29,712 nt of DNA from Pilaira anomala. Taxonomy: Eukaryota; Mucoromycota; Mucoromycetes; Mucorales; Mucoraceae. Shown piece after piece: positions 1 to 10,590 of the stretch (position 1 is its first letter; every line of letters starts with the position of its first letter). The position numbers and the translations under genes were made by a program. The notes beneath the pieces are model-generated. The model worked only from the letters and a program-made list of their open reading frames with translations. It was not told where the DNA came from and ran no database searches. The stretch covers positions 1 through 29,712 of the forward strand of contig JAIXMQ010000141.1 of the NCBI GenBank assembly GCA_025716855.1. Direction: 5' to 3'.

Positions 1-322
1 TTAACTTATGGCTTTATTTACTAGAACAGACCGTGGAATAAGCTCATTTACTTTAGAATGCTTTTTCTTTCATGTTCGATTTCTTATATAATAGACCAAA
101 ACTCTAGACACGCCTACAGCTCAAACACGTAATGTGCCTATAATGCTATGGTACATACAGTAACTACTAAATTCATATTCCATATTTTTTTTTATTAGCT
201 AACGATATAAAAGTTTTTTTATTTAAGAGAAAAAAAAGAAATCTATATATTTGGTTTGTGGAGTTAAGAATATGAAAAAAAAGATACATAATATGTAGAT
301 GCTAGAACGCGAAAAAAGAAAG

Positions 323-690
323 TTACAAGTTTTGAATGCTACCAGCAGAAGATTTGATGCTGTAGGAAATTTGTTTAAAACGTGAGTATATATGTATATA
401 TAATCTAATACATTTAAAATATAGTCTAATACTTACTCTATATAGCAGGATCCAAACATAAAAAGATGTTTACCACGACGATTTTCTTTTTTCTTTATTC
501 TATCAAAAGAACAGCTATATATTTCATCATTTATCCAAGCTCCACCAACAATTGTCATTTCAAAATTATTGATTTTCACTTGATGAAAAGGAGTAGAACT
601 GGAACGGCTATAGTATTTCTTAAGGGATAGATAATACTCTTGATTGGTAGAAACACGAAGTCTCTTGTTGCTGTTAGAAGGATTGGGCAA
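323..690 (-). CDS. Possible small spliced gene, hypothetical, two exons visible
   Basis: I do not recognise this protein. A minus-strand open stretch (690 down to 437) would encode about 84 residues with a mixed, globular-looking composition (around YYLSLKKYY, GGAWINDEIYSC). It runs into a perfect-looking donor GTAAGT at 436-431. A matching acceptor TTCCTACAG ends at 360, giving a 77-nt intron; the joined frame then reads 11 more residues to a TAA at 325-323. No ATG begins the first block: the frame opens with TTG, and a further acceptor-like CTAACAG with a branch-like CTAATTAAC lies at about 671-700, so an upstream exon is possible. Splice signals and composition are seen; gene status is inference. 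It could equally be a TE relic or chance. Confidence 0.25.
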
Positions 691-745
691 AGTTAATTAG
701 ACATTATTAGTGTTTGAAAAGATGAAAGGTACTACTATTATATAG

Positions 746-747
<2 letters not shown>

Positions 748-776
<29 letters not shown>
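748..776 (+). repeat. Homopolymer A29 followed by (GA)n
   Basis: Uninterrupted run of 29 A, followed by a short GAGAGAGA stretch. It is one of several long A/T tracts in the window. There is no sign that it is the poly(A) end of a LINE or SINE, since no flanking duplication or coding sequence abuts it. Confidence 0.9.
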
Positions 777-779
<3 letters not shown>

Positions 780-1033
780 AGAGAGATAGGAAATAATGGC
801 TCATTTATTCAGTTATGTTGTAAAAATTGAATGGTCTTGTTAAAATGGATGATTTTGACAAGTCGGATGATTTTGTCAAATTGGGTATACAAATTGAAAG
901 TACACAACAGATCGTTCAATCTCTTTGAAAAAATCAGTTCATCTTCTTTAAAGTTTGAACGAATCAATAAGGTTTGTCTATTTTGTGCGTTACAAACATA
1001 GGATTTCGATATTTTATTGGTTGTCTTATGCAC

Positions 1034-1867
1034 AAAAAAAAAAGGAAGCTAATTATATAAAAGAGCTCTTTTTTATTTTCTCTCTCTCTTTCCTCTTTTC
1101 TTTCTTTTTTTTATCATCTCTTTCACTTATTTTTTTTTCGTATTATTTCTTTAACAATAAAAACCATTCATAACTTATATCTCATATTACAATTAGCACA
1201 CTTGCTTTTAAATCTCACTTTATTTTAAAGTAGGAATAAAATGCCACTTTTATTATACAAACTTACAGGCTTTACTCTCTAGGGGTCATGGATCTTTCTG
1301 AGCAATAAGGTACTCAAATTTACTTTAAGTCTTTAAACTATAACGACTTATGCTAATGCTTATCCTTCTTGGACATTCAGGAATCTTGGAGTTTGTTTCT
1401 CACAGCTTAAAGCTGATTATTAATTTTTTTAAGGTACATCTTTGACAAATAAAACAATTAAAGACATGTATAGTAACTTCTTCTTTAAACCCAAAACAGT
1501 TTATATGTATTCCAATCATCTTATTGTATAGCAAGGGTAAATTTAAAAATATATCACTCTAAACTACAAACATCTAATTATCTTTCTTTATTTTAGGTAA
1601 TACTTTCGAATTTGAATCTTTGGTCTATGGCAAGTATATAATGCTTGATCCTAGTAGTAATAGACTTTCTCAAGTCATATTGTCACATCAAGGGATGATT
1701 AATATTTGGCTGTTGCTTTTCTAGACTTTTTTTTTACATTTGTTACTATTATCTATAACGCTCATTTACATGTATATAAAATAAATAAAATGTTCCATTT
1801 GTTCACATTATAACTCTTAATCTGTCTCTATAAGCCATATTTTTATTATGGACGCATTCAAATATTC

Positions 1868-1868
<1 letters not shown>
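1034..1868. other. AT-rich stretch without a supported gene
   Basis: No convincing gene. The only coding-like piece is 1597-1724 (+). It follows an acceptor-like TTTATTTTAG with a branch-like CTAATTAT and reads about 42 codons of ordinary composition (GNTFEFESLVYGKYIMLDPS...) to a TAG. A possible upstream exon around 1381-1432 ends at AAG/GTACAT. I cannot join these into a recognisable protein. The T- and CT-rich part near 1080-1160 gives hydrophobic pseudo-reading frames only. Confidence 0.4.

Positions 1869-1905
<37 letters not shown>
1869..1905 (+). repeat. Homopolymer T37
   Basis: Uninterrupted run of 37 T. No retroposon body, target duplication or gene end is visible beside it. Confidence 0.9.
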
Positions 1906-1906
<1 letters not shown>

Positions 1907-1929
1907 TATCATATTTCTATTCGTTTTAA

Positions 1930-2390
1930 AGTTCAAAAATACCATATTTTGTATATTTATGGCCGTTATACGGTCTTTATTTTACTGAAGACAGTAATTT
2001 GTTTACGCTCTTTAGAATATATTTTACCGTCATTAGGTTGTTTTACACTCTCTTTAGTAAATATAATTCTGCTCTCATCATAATTTTTACGGTACTTGGT
2101 GAATAATATACTGAATTATTAAGAGTAAAAAAAACCGTCGTCAGTAATCATATTACTGAAATTATCAGTATTTTTTTTTCTATCCTTCGAATTTTAATTA
2201 CTGAAATTATTAGTATTTTTTTTTCTATCTTTAGAATTTTAATTACTGAAATTTTTAGTATTTTTATTTCTACCTTCAGTATTCTAAATACTGAAAAATT
2301 CAGTAATTAAATTTCTATCTTCAGGGTACATTGTAACTCATATATACTGAATTTTAGCTGTAAATTTTCAGTGTATATGTACACTGAACA
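1930..2390. repeat. TACTGA/TCAGTA palindromic repeat field with three 45-bp tandem units
   Basis: Short ACTGAA...CAGTA inverted pairs recur from about 1983 to 2390. Three head-to-tail units begin at 2152, 2197 and 2242, a period of 45 bp. Each starts ATTACTGAAATT, reads through an inverted partner (TCAGTAT or TTAGTAT) and ends in a T-rich tail. The field continues with ATACTGAAAAATTCAGTA at about 2287 and a diverged pair before the reverse-transcriptase relic starts. The field directly abuts the 5' break of that relic, so it may mark the junction where the rest of the element was lost. No protein is supported here. The repeats are visible directly; any function is unknown. Confidence 0.75.
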
Positions 2391-2396
2391 TAGTAT

Positions 2397-3560
2397 TTTA
2401 TTTTCTTCTAGTGGCCATAGTGTATATGAATTTAACGTCCTGGCTTTTGGATTATCTAATGCACCCACTTCGTTCTCTCGTTTTCTGAACACTCTGCTTC
2501 GCTCTGTGTCATCGTTTACAGTTATTTATTTAGATGACATTCTTTGTCACGCTGCTACAAGGGAGGAAAATATCAATTAAGTTCGGGAAGTATTAAGAAT
2601 TCTAAATCATTGGAATTTGAAAATTAATGTAGGCAAGTGCGAATTTTTACGTCAAGAAGTGAAATTCTTAGGTTTTATTGTATCTGGTACTGGCGTCAAA
2701 CCTAACCCCTTAAAGACCTTACCTATTAAGACTTGGCCTGAACCAAAGAACGTCAAAGAGCTTCAAAGATTTTTGGGTATGTGTACGTTTTACCACAAGT
2801 TCGTAGAAAATCTGGCTGCAGTGGCTGCTCCTTTGTATACGTTATTGAAGAACGATACTGATTGGGATTGGTCGCATACTTGTAAAAAAGCCTTTAATAT
2901 CTTAAGAGAGAAACTAATAGCGTTACCGGAGTTAGCATACCCGCAACCTAGTTTGCCTTATGAATTACATTGCGATAGTAGGGATTATGCGTGTAGTGCT
3001 GTTCTGGTTCAACAAGGTCGACCTATTGCTTATGCCAGTCGTACCTATAACAAAGCTCAGCAAAATTATAACACGACAGAAAAAGAATGTTTGGCTGTGG
3101 CCTGGGCTCTTCGTTATTTTCATTGTTATGTACACGGAGCTACTCTTTTAATTTATACTGATCACTTTGCGCTCAAGTCTCTTTTAGCCACGAAGAATCC
3201 AAAAGGTCGTATTGCTCGGTGGATTGTAGAAATCTGGTCTTATGAATTTACTTTGGCTCATAGAAAAGGTGTCGACAATCAAGATGCTGATGCATTAAGT
3301 AGGTTACCAGGAATTGACGAAACTAAGGGAAATGACGGAACTAAGGGAAATGATAATCGTATTAATACACAATCATCATCCGAAGAATTAACTCCTGCTG
3401 AAGAATTATTATTAGGACAGAAAAGTGATCCTAAAATTCAAGAAGTTATGAATTCCAGGGTAATCGCGTTACCTTTTGTGTTAAAGGATGGTCTTTTATG
3501 TCATGTCAAGAAGGACAATACGGTGTTAGTTATCCCCAAAAGTATGATTGAAAAGTTTTG
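2397..3560 (+). pseudogene. Ty3/gypsy element G: reverse transcriptase (C-terminal part) and RNase H, broken
   Basis: Retrotransposon pol relic. The reading starts inside the RT palm, with FGLSNAPTSF and the catalytic box YLDDIL at about 2527-2544; the fingers and the first catalytic Asp are missing. A TAA at 2578-2580 interrupts the frame, which then continues (LKINVGKCEF, the FLGF turn, LQRFLGMCTFYHKF) into the RT connection. RNase H follows with D near 2974 (HCDSRD; the usual TDAS is changed), the TEKE motif near 3079 and YTDH near 3160, then the end motif DADALSRL at about 3283-3306. Near 3555 the frame slips next to AAAA and TTTT runs, and the integrase continues in another frame. Lesions seen: 5' truncation, one nonsense codon, one frameshift. 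Assignment to Ty3/gypsy comes from the RT-RH-IN order. Confidence 0.93.
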
Positions 3561-4523
3561 TATGCCGTTCATAACCATCCAACAAGTGGGCATATGGGTC
3601 GTGATAAAACTTATGAAAAAGCAAAACTTAACGGGTGGTGGTGTAATATGCGAAATGATATTTTCGAATATGTCAAAAAGTGCTTAGACTGCAAACGATT
3701 TAAAGCTCCCACACACAAATATCAAAAAATGACTAGTATTGAAGTAAATTATCCAACAAATACTTGGGCTGCTGATATTGCTTTTTTGCCTGTTTCAAAT
3801 AGAGGGAATCGTTACTTATTGGTGTTTATGGATTACTTTACCAAATGGGTTGTTACCGCTGCTTTGCCGTCTTTCGATACTGATGCTGTTGCAAATGTTA
3901 TGATGTATAGCATTATTTTGGTGTTCGGTACTCCTTCGAAGTTTATCACGGATAATGGTAAGAACTTTATCGCTGAAGCCATGAAAGCAATATGTACTCG
4001 ATTAGGTATTTCAAAAATTGAGACACGTGTGGAGCATCCACAATCAGATGGACTCGTAGAAAGAATGAACCGCACGGTGAAGTCGGCTTTATCAATATAT
4101 TGTCAAGAAGACACTGCCACTTGGGATGATTATCTCCCGTTCGTCACGTTTGGTATCAACACTAGCAAGCAAGCATCAACAGGTTATTCACCTTATGAAG
4201 TAATGTTTGGACGAAAAGCAGTTCTTCCGGCTTTGACAGATCTTCCAAATTTGCAACATTATATAAATTACAACACCAATACTTGGATGGCTTATCTTAA
4301 TCACTACATTCCGATTCTTAAAAACAATGTTCAAGAAAATATCAAGAAAAGTCAACTGAATCAACAAAAATATTACAACAAAAACAGGAAGGAGAAGGAA
4401 AAGTTTAATGTTGGTGATAAGGTTTCAAAGATAAAACCTAAAGAGTCTTGGAAGTTCGGTGAACCCAAGTTTTCTGGTCCTTGTGTCGTATTTGCACCAT
4501 CTCTACTTATAAAACATAAGTAG
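3558..4523 (+). pseudogene. Ty3/gypsy element G: integrase
   Basis: Integrase inserts the cDNA copy into chromosomal DNA. Numbering from the codon at 3558, the N-terminal HHCC zinc module is visible (H7, H12, C42, C45, in HNHPTSGHMG and KKCLDC). The catalytic triad is D73 (AADIAF), D132 (ITDNG) and E168 (GLVERM), with 35 residues between the last two, as expected for DD35E. A GDKV...SWKFGEPKFSGP segment of the C-terminal SH3-like domain follows. The protein then ends abruptly at 4523 just after that motif, and no chromodomain is found. The 5' end of this frame is a slip from the RNase H frame, so the start is not a real initiation site. The catalytic residues are intact, but the polyprotein could not be made as one chain. 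Confidence 0.92.
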
Positions 4524-5662
4524 ATCAGGGATATTAATTAAACATTATAATAAAAACCTATTATATATTCATAATAATATACATGTTTCACATTGTATAT
4601 CATTATCAATATCTTGAACCTAAAGGAAATACTCTATATTTAAATGCAGATACAATTGACTTCAAATATGTTTGCTGGTAAAATAAACCAAAAGCAAACA
4701 ATAAAAATAAATTGAGATTAAATAAGAAAACATAAAACAAAAACCTCAATTTATATATTAATAAATAGAATAAGAGATATTTACTGTTAATAGTCTTGAT
4801 ACAAGATTAGCTACCTTGTGTTGGGATAAGAACGGCTATTACCAGCAAAAATACGTTATTCATCTATTAATAATAAATGATATTATATTACCCGTATACT
4901 GAAACAAAAAATAAAAAAGAATAACACCGTTGGAATAATAAATATTCCAACAACTGTCAATTCAATCCCAAAAAGGGGAAAACATAATTCAATCCAAACA
5001 GAACAAATAGGATTGATCGGGTAGTACAATAAAAATAGTTCTTATGTCAATTCAAGTAAAAGCATTTACCAATGAAATCTGTAGCAGCGGATTCCAGATC
5101 AATAATAACCATTGTAATGTAATTACAAGGTACCATTGAACAAGGACATAGGTTGTTATCCAATCGGGTAGATACGATCCAAGATTATTTACGGTCAATT
5201 CGAAAGAGTAGAACGTTTATATTCGAAAGCAGAAGAGTTGGGTATAGATTCGTTTAAACCCATCAAAAAGATGGTCCTTTTCAAACACAATCATCAGGAT
5301 ATTCAGGATGTATAAAAGACGATTATTATTTTAGTTTAGAAGAGTTCTTTCAGTTTTATTTTATAATAAAAACACCCTAAGTCTTTTCCCATTAAAAGCC
5401 CATTGTCCACACCTTGGTTAATCAAGAAAGCTACAAGCAAGAACAATGATGCGTTTCTGTTGGAATTAATCGACAACTCAAAAGCAAAGCGTTCAACCGT
5501 AAAGACAACTACTTCAAACATAAAAGACATTACAAAGTCTAAAAGTCTAAAGAAAAACAACAACCTCATTATATTTTATCAATTATATATTATCCTTTTT
5601 ATTTTTATTATTATTATATTATATCTTATCCATTTATATAATGTCCTTTATGGGGAGGACAG
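4524..5662 (+). other. Degenerate 3' portion of element G, with coding-like scraps and a polypurine tract
   Basis: No intact gene. Coding-like pieces appear in different frames: about 5129-5254 (TIEQGHRLLSNRVDTIQDY...), then about 5196-5310 in another frame (GQFERVERLYSKAEELGID...FKHNHQDIQDV), then 5403-5570 (Lys/Thr/Ser-rich tail). I cannot name them. They could be the decayed C-terminus or an extra 3' reading frame of element G, or a separate relic. The stretch ends in ATGGGGAGGACAG at about 5650-5662, a plausible polypurine tract directly before the LTR. The first half (4524-5000) is AT-rich with nothing I can interpret. Confidence 0.4.
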
Positions 5663-5759
5663 TGTAAGAGTTGTGTTACTCTAAATCATATAAATATATA
5701 TCTTTATACTATTAAATAAAACTCAGTTTATATTCTATCTTTATCCGCTACCTCTTACA
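5663..5759 (+). repeat. Short LTR (97 bp), probably the 3' LTR of element G
   Basis: Starts TGTAAGAG and ends CTCTTACA, a perfect 8-bp inverted terminus of the TG...CA type. It holds a TATA-like ATATAAATATA and an AATAAA signal, and is preceded by a purine-rich tract, as a 3' LTR should be. No second copy is present in the window, and the flanks show no target duplication (GACAG on the left, GATGA on the right). It is therefore best read as the surviving 3' LTR of a 5'-truncated element that landed in the gag gene of element C. At 97 bp it is short for a Ty3/gypsy LTR. Confidence 0.65.
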
Positions 5760-6807
5760 GATGAAGATCACCAGAAGAAGCAACCGAAGTACCCGATATA
5801 GTACCGCCCGAAACACAAGCCACAGCGGAAGCAGAAGAAGACTCAGCTTGGTACAAGTCGTTATACAAACTCTTGGTTATGGACATAACCGCATCAATAC
5901 TGAACTTTTCATGTTCAGACATCGAAACACGCGCAACTTTAACCTTATCACGCAAGTCAGCAGGAATAGCTTGCAAGAACTTGCTAATCAGAACAGAAGA
6001 AGGTAAAGTTTGGTCAACAGTGCGACGACGCAACCCATTAAGACGCTCAATGAAATTGTCAAGCGATTCACCTTTCAACATGAAGATGTTGACCAATTGG
6101 ACAGCACAATCAGCACGATCTTCGTCAATAGTACGACCGTAACGAGACGTAATAGCAGTCTTGAACTCTGACCAAGTAGGAGGTAAACGAACCATGTCAT
6201 ACTGTGAAAGAAATTGATCATACCAAAGTCGTTGTGAAGTAGAAAGCATAGGAGGTACCAAACGCAAAAAGTTGGTGTTAAAATTCAAACGGTAAGAAAA
6301 CATGACATCTTCAAACTTTTGTAAACAAGCCGTAACATCAATAAATACAGTTGAAGACTTTTCAAAAACATCATTTTCCCACTGGAAGAAAGGTAGATTA
6401 TGAGGGCAAACGGTAGAATGCGTAATAGTTGTATTGTCTTGACGACTAGGAACAAAAACAGAAGGAGCTAAGTCTGACTTCTTCAAGTTTTCCAAAGTAG
6501 TAGACAACAGATTCAAACGATGTTGATAGGATTCATACAACTGGGTTAATGAAACAACCTGATCCATATCCAAATCTTGAGAAAGACGAGCACCAATGTT
6601 AACAAGCTTGATAGTTAAATCAGTTATATTAGAAACGAGAGTTTCCGTAGCAGAAGAAATAGATCCACTACAATGAGCAAGAACGTTCTCCATAACACTA
6701 AATGAACTACCTTGCTCAGGAAACTGAGCAGTTAAAACAGGTGTATGTTCAGAGCTAGCAACAACAGGAATAGAACCAGCAACAGGAGCTTCAGAATGAA
6801 TAGACAA
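5760..6807 (-). pseudogene. Ty3/gypsy element C: gag (capsid), 3'-truncated
   Basis: Gag forms the virus-like particle that packages the RNA. About 350 codons are open on the minus strand. The capsid core closely parallels gag of element A downstream: both have FQWE..VF, then V.ACIQ/LQ.FED, LRL.PP.LS, a YG...E.R..C box and RRR.VDQ.LP.S.LI. These two elements therefore belong to one lineage. The protein is cut at its Ser-rich linker exactly where the 97-bp LTR begins, so no zinc knuckle and no pol remain. The frame opens with TTG rather than ATG at 6807; the first in-frame ATG is near 6690. The start codon has probably mutated. Confidence 0.88.
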
Positions 6808-6892
6808 ATTGATAAAAATAAGGTAAGAGAAGAAAAAAAAAATATAAAGTGTGTGTAGAGAAAATTTGATAGCAAAGCTTGATTAAAAAAAA
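6808..6892 (-). other. Element C leader with poly-T where a primer-binding site should be
   Basis: Immediately inside the LTR, minus-strand reading gives T8 followed by AATCAAGC. A tRNA-primed element would normally show TGG, complementary to tRNA CCA. The same T8AATCAA follows the 5' LTR of element A, which argues that it is a conserved functional site. The rest of this 85-nt leader is pyrimidine-rich with no ATG in the gag frame. Confidence 0.55.
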
Positions 6893-7385
6893 TGTTGTAT
6901 CTGAACCAACTAGTAAAAATACAAATAAAAAAAAATAATAAAAAAACACAATTGAAAAATATAACAATAATATAATCAGCAGTGCTGGTAGGGAAAGAAA
7001 GAGGAATAATAATAATCTATCGATATTACATTCTCTTCACACTTTATTATATATAAGAAATAACTTGAACTGGTGTAACAGATTAAACATCCATATTAGG
7101 ATTACACACCATAATTATTAATTCAACCCAGACATCATATATTTAAACTTTCAGGACACACAATCACCGGATCATTCTTAATAAGTATATATCCTAATGA
7201 TCTGATATTACTCTTGATCTTTCTGTCAAATCTAGAAGACGATGTTCTTATGTGAACACAATAATATTAAAATAGATCGCAACCGCTATCATAATAAATA
7301 ATCAAGATTACTCATTTTAAATAAAACAATCTCCGTAACTATTGACAATCGCTATTGATGCTGTAAGGTAGGCTCGTATACAACA
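6893..7385 (-). repeat. 5' LTR of element C (493 bp)
   Basis: On the + strand it begins TGTTGTAT and ends ATACAACA, a perfect 8-bp inverted terminus. Its inner end abuts the leader of the minus-strand gag. Read on the minus strand it contains a TATA-like TATATATAATAAAG at about 7040-7055. Its sequence does not resemble the LTRs of A, B or G even though its gag resembles that of A. There is no second copy in the window, so age cannot be estimated. Confidence 0.75.
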
Positions 7386-8167
7386 ATAATCTTTGTTCTT
7401 ACATTTTATTTTTTATTACCGGCAACAATTGGACAGTTTTAATTTTAGTGAAACCAATTCCTCTAAAGATGAGAGAGTTATAAAGTTAATAGTATTTTCT
7501 TTTTTTTTATAAAAAAACATCTTAAAGACAAAAGATATATCAAATTATATGTGTGTCAAAGAATAATGTTGTTACGCCTCTTTAATTTCCATTGAGGGTA
7601 ACACCAACTTTCAAAAAGCATATAAATACCCCTTTCAAAAACATCATAAATAAATCTTCAATCAGGTTCTTACTTAAAATAAGTTTACTAGTATTCACTC
7701 TTTGGTTTAATTGTTATCCTATTCAAATACCTTCATTGTTTAATTTTCCTTTGTATATAATTACATCGCTAAAGTTATCTCTCTAAGGATTCATTATTGA
7801 TACTACTACCAGAGGTCATAGCTTTTATTCTTTTTATTTCTTTGTGAAATTTATTATATTTTCCACTCTCATTCATATTGATAGTTATCCCTTTGTTTAA
7901 TAATAACTTTGAAGATACTACCTTCTTGAAGACTAGTCGTAAAATATCATCTTTCATAAATAAAACATACTTAAGTCTTTTCAAGTTGACAACTATACAG
8001 TCTGGTGCTCACATTTTTCTCGAACCTTTTTATTAATTGTATTTTTATTTTACTTTTAATAACTTCTTTCCAAACCATACACTAAGTTTATCCTAGCTGT
8101 ATCAATGTTTAAAGAATAGTCCCTGATATGTAGTTAATTTTTTTTTTTTAGGATCGGCCATTTGGGG
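7386..8167. other. AT-rich spacer without a supported gene
   Basis: Nothing I can interpret. A minus-strand frame at 7775-7984 reads about 69 codons but starts with TTG, has no neighbours and matches no family I know. The + strand frame at 7592-7786 is hydrophobic by composition. No target duplication for element C can be recognised at 7386. Confidence 0.4.
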
Positions 8168-8933
8168 TCAATTTTTTGAAATAGTACTTTGTAATGTTGG
8201 GCTGAGATTAATTTTAGAAGGTAGAGAGGTGATAGACAGAACCTGGGGTTGGTGATCTAGCTTTACTCTTAAAATGATAAAGAAAAAAGTGACTAAAAGT
8301 TTAATTGTCGGTTTAGAGCCTGCGTTTAGGTCAAGTTAAGTAATCTTTTCTGATAGGATCTTGTTACAGTAATCTACGTAAACTTATTGTATAACTAAAG
8401 CTTCACGATAATGTTACAAAAGGAATTACAGAAAGGTTAAAAAGAACTGATTTATTTTAGGAAAGGGGGGCTATTCTTATTTATAGGGAGGAGTTTGATA
8501 AACCGACAGAGTGGTACCAGCTTCACCACAACTTGTTGTTAATACTGAAATTAAAGAGGAGTGGCTTAAAGCCTATTGTGGTGAAGCTAGAGCCACCTTG
8601 TCGGCTTCCCAATAACTTCCCATAAATTAGACCCGACCTCACACGTCTGTAATAAATCAGTTCTTTTGTCCCTTCTCCTCTTTTCTTTTGGATCTTTCAG
8701 TTATAACTTTAGTTTTAAACTAACATAGAAAATAGAAACTAAACTAAAATAGAGAAGATATCAAAACCCTTTATAAAATCTGTAATAGTCCTGCGATATA
8801 GTCTTTAGGTCTTTTTATTTTAATCTTGTATACAGCATTGTTAGAACCTCAACCCCGAGCTCTCTCTAACCCCGCTCTATCCTACTACCTCGATCTCAGC
8901 CCAACGCTACACTATTACCATCAATTCTTTCTC
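8168..8933. repeat. Large foldback (inverted-repeat) element, about 770 bp
   Basis: Two arms of roughly 360 bp are imperfect reverse complements around a centre near 8552, with a loop of about 44 nt (8532-8575). Exact anchor pairs are GTTGGGCTGAGAT (8196-8208) with its complement at 8893-8905, AAAGAACTGATTTATT (8441-8456) with 8651-8666, and AGCTTCACCACAA (8519-8531) with 8576-8588. All three pairs share the same centre within 3 bp, so the symmetry is real. No reading frame crosses it. It may be a foldback MITE or a tandem-inverted duplication; transcribed, it would form a long hairpin RNA. I see no clear target duplication. Confidence 0.8.
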
Positions 8934-9177
8934 CTTCGTTTCTGCAACATACATATATTCAGAGGTTGCAATTAACAGCTGCTTAAAAACTTTTGAGACC
9001 AGAAAGTTATTGTGCAACTTGTTTACAACCAACGTTGGGCGATCAGAGGATTCCAGAAAAAAAAAGCAAAACTTTTACTGATTTAAATCCGCAGATGGGG
9101 ATGCCCTGAGAGTTTTTTTTTTTTAAAAAAAAAAACATTTGTGTTCGAACAACCCTTTCGTGAATGCTTATCTCTAT

Positions 9178-9330
9178 TAGGGATAGAGATTTCAATGCAA
9201 CAATAAGGCAATATAACGATATGGTCAACGATCGATCGTTGCTTTAAAAAAATGCTTCAACGATCGATACATCAAGCTATGTATGCTACTCATATTTCTC
9301 TCAATGCAACAATAGGTCAAAAAAAACAGT
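9178..9330 (+). repeat. hAT left TIR and subterminal repeats
   Basis: The terminal repeat TAGGGATAG (9178-9186) is followed by AACGATAT, then CAACGATCGAT (9223-9233 and 9258-9268). CAATGCAACAATA occurs twice (about 9194 and 9302). Similar motifs recur inverted at the right end. In hAT elements such subterminal clusters bind transposase; that role here is inferred. Confidence 0.75.
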
Positions 9331-10590
9331 CCCGACTCAAGTATCAATTTTTTATTATTATTATTTTTTTTTCTTTTTCTTTTTATAACAAAAAAAAAAT
9401 CTTTTATCTCTGTAAACGTAATAATAATAATAAAAAGAAACCCCCTTTTGAATACGATATGTCTTGCAAAAAACCACTACGTTTAGATGACACATTTAGA
9501 AGACTTAATGTTGATGATTTAACTGGCGTCCTTGAACCAGCTGTCAATCTACTAATGGGGAAGTTAAAATAAAAACGCGATATGAGAGGTTACAATATTC
9601 TCAAAAAGAAAACAAAACTTATTAATCTGAAACTTTCTATAGAGAATACAAAAATTGAAAGTTACAAACCCAACCTTTTTGTTAAATCACTCTTAACTAT
9701 TATACTAGTTCGATTTTAGCATCACGCAATTACTATTTAGCTTGACCAGAATAGCAGTCAAAAGTAAGAATATGACAATATATGATATTCACAATAGTCC
9801 TTACAACGTACATTTAAAAACAGGGACGTTATATCGCTTGTTGAAGATGGAAAAAAAAGGTGAATTTGATAGGGTATGATTTTCGGAACAAATGATGTTT
9901 TTTTAGCCGTAAGACAGAAAATAAAACATAACTCGATGCTTTTTATTAATTATCATACCTATATCTAGTGATCTCAAAAATAATGTTATGGAACCGACAA
10001 CATTTTTACTTATCGAAAAAGAAACAGAGCTATGTAAAATGTGGATAATATTTACAAAATCAACAACTCGACATGAAACAATTTTACACTACGAATGAAA
10101 AAAAAAGGGACGAATATTATAGGATCGGTTAAATTGTTTTGCTTTGGAATACCAAATTTTTCCATTTAGGGTAAACCATAAAGACAAGAATCAACTTAAA
10201 TATTGGATTCATGTAATACTAAGGCACAATATATCACAAAAAAAAAACAAAAACAAATAGGTCATAATGATATATCAACTGGTATGGGACAATACTGTGG
10301 AATAAATAGAGTGTTGCTGTAATAGATACTATTGCTTTTACTAAAGAAGGAATATAATATACGTTTCAGGCTGTGTAATATTATGTTAAAGGGGAGTTCA
10401 ATTAATGCCATTATTAGAAAAATATATTGATCTTTTTTTGTCAGGAACAAGTAGAATCACTTTATATACGCGTACCCACTAGCTACAGTGATAATAACTT
10501 CAATCATTTTAAAAGCCAAAAAGTTGTATAAAAGGAGGGTGGTTTTTATTTTTGTGGTAAGATATTTATTATATTTTTATTTTATTTAAT
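9331..10590. other. hAT 5' non-coding segment
   Basis: AT-rich with no supported gene. A short + frame from the ATG at 9459 to 9572 (37 codons, ...LDDTFRRLNVDDLTGVLEPAV...) has unusually ordinary composition and could be an accessory peptide or an orphan exon, but nothing confirms it. The minus frame at 10262-10450 has no support. Confidence 0.35.

Noticed and set aside
5663..5759. 97-bp LTR as a clean solo LTR
   Set aside because: No target duplication on the flanks and a purine tract directly upstream, so a 3' LTR of a truncated element fits better.
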